From Candidatus Hydrogenedens sp. (GTDB taxonomy: Bacteria; Hydrogenedentota; Hydrogenedentia; Hydrogenedentales; Hydrogenedentaceae), in assembly GCA_035361075.1 (NCBI GenBank), contig DAOSBX010000051.1, forward strand, positions 1 through 20,805: a stretch of 20,805 nt of DNA. Direction: 5' to 3'. Shown in pieces: positions 15,587-20,805 of this stretch; position 1 is the first letter of the stretch; each line of letters opens with the position of its first letter. The notes under the pieces are model-generated. The model was not told the origin of the DNA. It saw nothing but the letters and a program-made list of their open reading frames with translations, and searched no databases. Position numbers and translations under genes: made by a program.

Positions 15587-16834
15587 TTAACAGCAGGTAC
15601 AACCACAACCGCAACCAAAAACTGCATCCCTATCTGTAAGAGCAACTACACCGGGTAATTGCTTCCCTTCCAACATTTCCAGGGAGGCTCCACCACCAGT
15701 GGACACATGGGACATCTTATCCGTCAAACCAAAGGCTTCAATGGCTGCTGCAGTATCACCACCACCAATTACGCTGATTGCACCGCTATTAGCAAGGCAT
15801 TCTGCAAGAGCACGTGAACCTTTTGCAAAAGGTTCCATCTCAAACACACCTACGGGACCATTCCACACAACCATTTTGGCTTTGCGAATTTCATTGCAGA
15901 ATTTCTCTATCGTCTTCGGTCCAATGTCCATACCCATCCAGCCTGGTTCTATTCCATTTGCAGGTACCACCTTGGTTTCCGCATCAGAAGCAAACTTATT
16001 AGCAACTACAATATCTTCTGGTAATAATAATGGGATATTGCGCTCCTTTGCTTTTTCCATTGCGTTCTTGGCGAATTCAATCCCTTCCTTATCCAGAAGT
16101 GAATCGCCAATCTCATAACCTAAGGCTTTCAAGAAGGTATAGGACATGCCACCACCAATAATCAGAACGTCAACAAGATTCAACAAATTTTCGATAACTT
16201 TAATCTTGTCATTAACCTTCTTACCGCCAAGAATCGCAACTAAAGGACGTTCCGGATTATTAAGAACCTTTTCAAAATATTCAATTTCCTTGGCAACAAG
16301 AAACCCTGCTACACTTACGGGCATGAATTTGGTAACACCTTCTGTAGAAGCATGTGCCCGATGGACAGTCCCAAAAGCATCGCTGACATATACATCGCCT
16401 AATTTTGCAAGTTGTTGAGAAAGTTCAGGGTCGTTCTTCTCTTCGCCTTTTTCAAACCGTGTATTTTCAAGTAATAAAACGTCGCCCGCCTGCATCTCTG
16501 CAACCGCTTTCTCAACTTCTGGACCAACCACCTGGTCAACCTTCTTTACATTACCACCTATCAATTCACGCAGACGGTCTGCAACGGGATCTAATTTTAG
16601 CTTTTTCAAACCTTCGGTATCCCCCGCTTTAATATAATCCTTAGGCCTACCTAAATGAGACATCAGGATTAATTTCCCGCCGTTCTCGCGGACATAGTTA
16701 ATGCTGGGTAAAGCGGCACGAATACGGGTATCATCGCGGATACTACCATCATCATTCTGGGGCACATTGAAATCCACCCGCATAAGAACACGCTTCCCAC
16801 GTATATCAATATCTTTTAATGTTAATTTATTCAT
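15587..16834 (-). CDS. pgk: Phosphoglycerate kinase with a cysteine-rich C-terminus
   Basis: A GTG at 16840 would give 417 residues, but GAGAGGA lies right against it. The ATG at 16834 is seven bases from that site, so I choose it (415 residues). The family segments are clear: RVLMRVDFNVP, HLGRPK, LLENTRFEKGEE, VSDAFGTVHRAHAST, AILGGKKVNDKI and the nucleotide-binding GPVGVFEMEPFAKG and VIGGGDTAAAI. The enzyme transfers phosphate from 1,3-bisphosphoglycerate to ADP in glycolysis and works in reverse in gluconeogenesis. It follows gapA by about 50 bases, the usual glycolytic pair. After the normal end (LPGVVALTDRDAVF) the protein adds GCGCGCTCC, five cysteines in the last eight residues, which I do not know from ordinary Pgk. 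Confidence 0.96.
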   Translation of the reverse strand: MNKLTLKDIDIRGKRVLMRVDFNVPQNDDGSIRDDTRIRAALPSINYVRENGGKLILMSHLGRPKDYIKAGDTEGLKKLKLDPVADRLRELIGGNVKKVDQVVGPEVEKAVAEMQAGDVLLLENTRFEKGEEKNDPELSQQLAKLGDVYVSDAFGTVHRAHASTEGVTKFMPVSVAGFLVAKEIEYFEKVLNNPERPLVAILGGKKVNDKIKVIENLLNLVDVLIIGGGMSYTFLKALGYEIGDSLLDKEGIEFAKNAMEKAKERNIPLLLPEDIVVANKFASDAETKVVPANGIEPGWMGMDIGPKTIEKFCNEIRKAKMVVWNGPVGVFEMEPFAKGSRALAECLANSGAISVIGGGDTAAAIEAFGLTDKMSHVSTGGGASLEMLEGKQLPGVVALTDRDAVFGCGCGCTCC

Positions 16835-16890
16835 AGCCACATCCTCTCAATAAGGTGTGTTGTTGTAATAATGTTAATAATTCAAATTGC

Positions 16891-17889
16891 TTATTTTGCC
16901 ATCAATTTAATCAAATCAACACAGCGGTTGGAATAACCGAATTCATTGTCATACCAGGATACGACTTTGACAAAGTTATCGCCCATAACCATAGTGCTTT
17001 GAGCATCAAATATGCTGGAATTCGGGTTGCCAATAACATCACAAGAAACTATCGGGTCTTCTGTGTATGCAAGGATACCTTTGAGGTACGTTTCTGATGC
17101 TTCTTTGATTGCCTTATTAATATCTTCTTTGGTTGCTTTCTTTTCTAATTCCGCAACGAGGTCAACTACAGAGCCATCAATAACTGGAACACGCATAGCG
17201 AACCCATCTAATTTGCCTTTCAATTCCGGTAACACCTTGCCGACAGCACGTGCCGCACCAGTGGTTGTAGGGATAATCGCATTCGCAGCGGCACGAGCAC
17301 GACGTAAATCCTTATGAGGCATGTCAAGTACACGCTGGTCATTAGTGTAAGCATGGACAGTAGTCATAAAACCACGGACAATTCCAAAATTCTTGTGAAG
17401 TACTTTTGCAACAGGGGCAAGGCAGTTTGTTGTGCAACTGGCATTCGAAACAACCACATCGGTAGATTTTAATGTTTCATCATTTACACCCATTACAATA
17501 ATAGCATCCACTTCATCCTTCGGTGGGACAGTTAACAAAACTTTCTTTGCACCTGCTTGAACATGCTTTAAACAATCATCCTTCTTTGTAAATTTTCCAG
17601 TAGATTCAACGATAATCTCCGCCCCTAAATCTTTCCACGGAAGCTGTGCAGGGTCTGTAATTGCTGTCACTTTATAAGCTTTTCCATTCACGATGATAGC
17701 GTCATCCGTTGCCTTTACTTCAGCATCTAACACACCAAAAACACTGTCATACTTTAATAGGTGTGCCAATGTTCTTGCGTCGGTAATATCATTAATTCCG
17801 ACCACTTCAAAATCAGCGTTCTTGACCAAAAGTTTGAAAACTGTTCGACCAATACGACCAAATCCATTGATACCAACCTTGATTGCCAT
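16891..17889 (-). CDS. gapA: Glyceraldehyde-3-phosphate dehydrogenase, type I
   Basis: A protein of 332 residues, standard for homotetrameric GAPDH. The NAD-binding start IKVGINGFGRIGR (residues 3-15) with GIND at 31-34 indicates a Rossmann fold. The catalytic motif SNASCTTNC is at 148-156 with nucleophile Cys152, and His179 in TTVHAYTNDQ is its partner. The C-terminal SWYDNEFGYSNR segment is present. It converts glyceraldehyde 3-phosphate to 1,3-bisphosphoglycerate, handing its product to Pgk encoded just downstream. AAAGGG lies about eight bases before the ATG. The gene heads the gapA-pgk pair after a 296-base gap. Confidence 0.97.
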   Translation of the reverse strand: MAIKVGINGFGRIGRTVFKLLVKNADFEVVGINDITDARTLAHLLKYDSVFGVLDAEVKATDDAIIVNGKAYKVTAITDPAQLPWKDLGAEIIVESTGKFTKKDDCLKHVQAGAKKVLLTVPPKDEVDAIIVMGVNDETLKSTDVVVSNASCTTNCLAPVAKVLHKNFGIVRGFMTTVHAYTNDQRVLDMPHKDLRRARAAANAIIPTTTGAARAVGKVLPELKGKLDGFAMRVPVIDGSVVDLVAELEKKATKEDINKAIKEASETYLKGILAYTEDPIVSCDVIGNPNSSIFDAQSTMVMGDNFVKVVSWYDNEFGYSNRCVDLIKLMAK

Positions 17890-18185
17890 AACTGAACCCT
17901 TTCTTTTTTAAGGTTTTAATATTGTTATATTTATTTTTATACACAGATACTTATTGACAGAATAAATAAAAGAGCATTAACCTTTTGCACCTAATATATT
18001 ATTAAGATTAAGTTATATCCTGATTATAATATTACGATTTTTGTCCCCCTGTGGCTCTTTTTATACTTCGGGGACTATATTATCGCACAAACCATCCCCT
18101 TTATTCAATTTGTTTTACCATTAACAATAGTTATGCTACACCTTAATGTTATTTTTTTAATGTTCAATATGTAAGGTTTTCTACG
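17890..18185. other. A+T-rich gap between the GH95-type gene and gapA
   Basis: No gene is supported on either strand. An inverted repeat GTCCCC (18043-18048) with GGGGAC (18070-18075) encloses 21 bases, and TAATAT/ATATTA arms lie outside it. With such a long loop and no T-run on the minus strand it is a poor terminator match. The gapA promoter should be here, but I could not find a convincing -35/-10 pair. Confidence 0.4.
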
Positions 18186-20423
18186 TTACTCAGTTATAAT
18201 TTTTGTTTCACCAGGGTTAAATTTCAAATCCATTTTTTCATTAGTGAATGGGGAAAGCAATGTGCATTGAGTTCCTATATCCGATTGAATAATAATTCTT
18301 ATTGTTTTTCCTTCTTTCTTCTCTGCGGATACCAGAAAACCACCTTCCGCTCGAAGTTGGTGGAAAGATACATTTTTCCAGTTATCGGGGATGCATGGGA
18401 ATACCCGTATCAAACCATTATGACTTTGCAACAACATTTCTTGGACTGCAGTTCCTGAGGCAAAGTTCCCTTCTAATGTAAAGGGACGATATGTAAAATT
18501 GCTGTATCCTTTACCCGATTGGTCACCATTGCAATGAAAACTATTCGGTAGTACAAAACCTTCTGAGAAGATTTTTATACTTCGAATGGCATCTTCAGTT
18601 CTACCTGCACGGGCAGATAAAATACCCTTCCATGCAAAACTATATCCACACCATTCAGATGTGCCTAACGTATCAAGATAATCTAATGACGTATTTATTA
18701 GTTTCATGTCCTCGACATTATATGGATTTAACATACCTAATGGGAATATCGACATTAAATGAGAAAAATGTCTGTGCGAATGGGATAAAGGATAATCCTT
18801 TGCTACTAATAAACCTTCTTTTCCCGAAACCCAAAGTTGTGGAAATTCTTCTGCTACCGACAACCACTGTTTTTGTTCTTCTGTTTTCCCAATAATCCCT
18901 GACAACTCAGCTGTTGCTGTAAATAACCAGCGAATAAGGGATAAATCATAATTGGTCAATTCATCAAACCATGCATTAGGACGATTATCATTAATTTCAG
19001 GAGAAGAACTCAATGGGAGTTTCCTTTTCCCATCCGCAGAACGACAATCTTTCGTTATCGCATCAATAAACACTGCACAATCATGTAAATATGGATAAGC
19101 CCGCTGTTCAAGGAAATTCTTATCATTCGTATATTTCCAATGCCAATAAAAATGATGTGCTAACCACGCACCTGTTGTTGCGGAATGTGTGTATTGTCGC
19201 CAACCTCCAATTTGTCTACCAATAATATCTGTTGTCATTGCAACATTTAAGCCTGGCTTGTTAAAAAATCGTTGTGTCCACTTAAAACATTCACCACGAA
19301 TATTCCATAACCATTCAATAAAATGCCGTTCTTGCTCCAAACGATTTCCCGAATAGGCTATCCAATAGGACATTTCCGTATTTAAGTCATGATGATAGTC
19401 ACCTTTCCATGGTGGTCGTTTCCCATTATCTGCAGTCCATGGTCCTTGCAAAGCAATCGGATATACACCTCCTGCAGAACCAAATTTGTAAGTCTCATGA
19501 TACCAACGTTTCTCTATAATTTCGTCCGGTATAGATACATAAGTTTGTTTCCAATATCGTTCCCACCACTGCACATGCGATTGAATGTAGTTCGTATAAT
19601 CTTTATTCAAAACACCTTTTACATATTCTTCTGCGATAGATAAAGGGTCTGCCATTTCGTTGCTTGAAGGGATAATTGACCATGCTATCAATTGCTCATT
19701 GTCACTTAACCTTAACCTGCCCATATATACAGCAAATTTAAATCCTCCCCAACCTTCCTGCAAATAGGACTGAACATCCTCTTCCTTTACCATTTGGGGA
19801 GATGGATATTCCAACATCCTCAAGTCATCATTACTTAATTTTTTATCATCCTTCGGCTTCCCAAATGGAGGAGCAATCAGTTCTACACCTACATCACCTA
19901 CATCAATAACACGAATAAATCCTATCGGATAATCCGAAAACACATAAACTTCCAATTGTCCTCCACCTTTAACATCTACCGAAACCATTGCACGGTCTAA
20001 ATGGAGTTCCATCCTTTCTACGTTCTTGTCTTGGGGTAGATTTATTTTTATCCGTCCCGCAGGAATTTTTGTTGGACCAGGATTATCATACGGTTTCTCA
20101 TATAAAGCAATTAAATCATCATAACGTCCTTCCTTTTCCCATTTCCTCATCGTTTCAAAATTATACTCTTCCTTTTCAAACTCCGGAACCGGTCGCAAAT
20201 CCCATAAATCAATACGGTCAATCGAAACAATCAACGGCGAACCATCCCCCCAAACTAAGGCTCCCATCGAACCGTTCCCTAACGGTAATCCTTCATCCCA
20301 ACTCTTGGGCATCTTTGTATAAACAATATTATGCTTTTTGGCTAAATCCATAGGTGATTCAGCTATAAGATTGAATGTTAAAACATTAGACAACAACAAA
20401 GTGATAATAATACATAGAAACAT
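18186..20423 (-). CDS. Secreted GH95-type glycoside hydrolase
   Basis: A protein of 745 residues with an N-terminal signal peptide (hydrophobic FLCIIITLLLSNVLTFNLIA, cut near AES). The N-terminal beta-sandwich begins WDEGLPLGNGSMGALVWGDG (residues 42-61), the mark of the GH95 N-terminal domain. The (alpha/alpha)6 barrel shows GDYHHDLNTEMSYW (341-354), SSSPEIND with Glu476 as likely general acid, and HSHRHFSHLMSIFPLGML (548-565). Further on are YSFAWKGILSARAG, then EGNFASGTAVQEMLLQSH (651-668) and RVFPCIPDNW. GH95 holds alpha-L-fucosidases and alpha-L-galactosidases acting by inversion. Two positions I would expect as Asn and Asp are Asp346 and Glu651, so specificity may differ. GGAGGAA precedes the ATG by about eight bases, and a promoter is visible upstream. 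Confidence 0.85.
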   Translation of the reverse strand: MFLCIIITLLLSNVLTFNLIAESPMDLAKKHNIVYTKMPKSWDEGLPLGNGSMGALVWGDGSPLIVSIDRIDLWDLRPVPEFEKEEYNFETMRKWEKEGRYDDLIALYEKPYDNPGPTKIPAGRIKINLPQDKNVERMELHLDRAMVSVDVKGGGQLEVYVFSDYPIGFIRVIDVGDVGVELIAPPFGKPKDDKKLSNDDLRMLEYPSPQMVKEEDVQSYLQEGWGGFKFAVYMGRLRLSDNEQLIAWSIIPSSNEMADPLSIAEEYVKGVLNKDYTNYIQSHVQWWERYWKQTYVSIPDEIIEKRWYHETYKFGSAGGVYPIALQGPWTADNGKRPPWKGDYHHDLNTEMSYWIAYSGNRLEQERHFIEWLWNIRGECFKWTQRFFNKPGLNVAMTTDIIGRQIGGWRQYTHSATTGAWLAHHFYWHWKYTNDKNFLEQRAYPYLHDCAVFIDAITKDCRSADGKRKLPLSSSPEINDNRPNAWFDELTNYDLSLIRWLFTATAELSGIIGKTEEQKQWLSVAEEFPQLWVSGKEGLLVAKDYPLSHSHRHFSHLMSIFPLGMLNPYNVEDMKLINTSLDYLDTLGTSEWCGYSFAWKGILSARAGRTEDAIRSIKIFSEGFVLPNSFHCNGDQSGKGYSNFTYRPFTLEGNFASGTAVQEMLLQSHNGLIRVFPCIPDNWKNVSFHQLRAEGGFLVSAEKKEGKTIRIIIQSDIGTQCTLLSPFTNEKMDLKFNPGETKIITE

Positions 20424-20452
20424 TGTCGTTCCTCCAAAAATCAGTTTAATCC

Positions 20453-20677
20453 CTAAAAGAAGCTTACAATACCTATAATAATAGAATCATCCTTACTATG
20501 CAAATTCAGTATCTCACCTGACAAAACCCATCTCAACTCTTGCCATACTGCTATCTGTATGGACACACTCACATGTTCACCATAAAAAATAAACATTTGA
20601 GTCACCGCGAACACACGGGTTGCTCCGATATTTATGAAATATCCCCATCCCTGCTCCCGAGCATAAAAATCATAGTT
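20453..20677 (-). pseudogene. Possible C-terminal remnant of an outer-membrane beta-barrel gene
   Basis: A frame of 74 codons runs from after a TGA (20680-20678) to TAG at 20455-20453. An ATG at 20596 would give 47 residues, with no clear ribosome binding site. The translation has alternating polar/hydrophobic strands (GYFINIGATRVFAVTQMFIFYG, HVSVSIQIAVWQEL) and ends in SIIIGIVSFF, with a terminal Phe as in barrel proteins. This looks like the last strands of an outer-membrane protein cut off by the repeat at 20696-20763. It lies 29 bases before the GH95-type gene. The evidence is a reading of pattern only; a chance frame is quite possible. Confidence 0.3.
20475..20503 (-). promoter_or_regulatory. 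Sigma-70-type promoter of the GH95-type gene
   Basis: On the minus strand TTGCAT (20503-20498) and TATTAT (20480-20475) are 17 bases apart. Transcription would start near 20468, about 45 bases ahead of the ATG. It falls inside the possible beta-barrel remnant, which fits that frame being dead. Confidence 0.45.
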
Positions 20678-20695
20678 TCAACAGATGAAAATGAA

Positions 20696-20763
20696 TTAAC
20701 CACAGAGGGCATAGAGGAAAGAATTGAAAAAACTCTGTGGTTCTCTGTGCACTCTGTGGTTAA
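20696..20763. repeat. Inverted CACAGAG-type intergenic repeat
   Basis: Arms TTAACCACAGAG (20696-20707) and CTCTGTGGTTAA (20752-20763) are perfect 12-base complements around a 44-base centre. The right side holds three CTCTGTG copies at 20733, 20743 and 20752, spaced 10 and 9 bases. I know similar CACAGAG repeats as dispersed intergenic sequences in many environmental bacteria. There is no transposase in the window. Confidence 0.8.
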
Positions 20764-20805
20764 ATGTTCTTTGCCGTGTGTAATTGCAAAGTATAAGACA
20801 CACGC

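Noticed and set aside
16835..16840. GTG start of pgk at 16840
   Set aside because: The GAGAGGA site would touch this codon. The ATG six bases downstream has normal spacing.
18043..18075. Intrinsic terminator of the GH95-type gene
   Set aside because: The GTCCCC/GGGGAC stem has a 21-base loop and no T-run on the minus strand.
20543..20562. CCATAC/GTATGG inverted repeat as an operator
   Set aside because: Only six base pairs, upstream of the predicted promoter, with no second copy; chance is likely.
20453..20596. 47-residue frame as a Cas2 fragment
   Set aside because: A loose likeness to the Cas2 S-V-F and D-S-V-x-I pattern exists, but the N-terminal Asp motif is absent and the spacing is about three residues short. 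A beta-barrel end fits better.

Overview
The window is A+T-rich, tightly packed bacterial chromosome. An OprO/OprP-type porin, secreted enzymes with signal peptides and a minor-pilin cluster point to a diderm (Gram-negative-type) bacterium. The mix of a DUF6599 protein, a Tat-exported DUF362 protein, GH-A and GH95-type glycosidases, 9-bp intergenic repeats and a CACAGAG-type repeat suggests an uncultured lineage such as Hydrogenedentota or a relative in the Planctomycetes-Lentisphaera neighbourhood. That placement is inference and not secure. No tRNA, rRNA, transposase, phage gene or CRISPR array was found.

Layout from left to right. (1) 1-1700, + strand: the 3' part of a DUF6599 gene, then a Tat-signal DUF362 gene. 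(2) 1800-3484, - strand: an outer-membrane porin followed by an unlisted 56-residue small protein with a good ribosome binding site; a -24/-12 (sigma-54-like) element lies upstream of the porin. (3) 3732-4517, - strand: a NagD-type HAD phosphatase whose stop codon abuts a short tract of 9-bp repeats. (4) 4703-8123, + strand: a sigma-54-type promoter drives a PilV-like, PilW/GspJ-like, very large PilX-like and membrane-anchored TPR gene set, best read as a minor-pilin or pseudopilin operon. (5) 8297-10985, + strand: a secreted clan GH-A glycosidase translationally overlapped by an MFS transporter.

(6) 17889 down to 10991, - strand: gapA, pgk, then rpsO, pnp, an M16 zinc peptidase and dut. This is the most conserved block. 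gapA-pgk is a glycolytic pair. rpsO has its own good promoter and a hairpin leader, so rpsO-pnp-M16-dut is probably a separate transcription unit. dut carries a C-terminal Ser-Asp-X tail made by in-frame 9-bp repeats, and pgk ends in an unusual five-cysteine tail. (7) 20503 down to 18186, - strand: a secreted GH95-type glycosidase with its own promoter. Upstream lie a possible C-terminal remnant of an outer-membrane beta-barrel gene and an inverted CACAGAG repeat at the window edge.

I did not find a clear-cut new defence or mobile system. The best second-look items are the sigma-54-controlled minor-pilin operon with Ca-binding-like loops, the cysteine tail of Pgk, the repeat-derived dUTPase tail, the small protein behind the porin and the rpsO leader.
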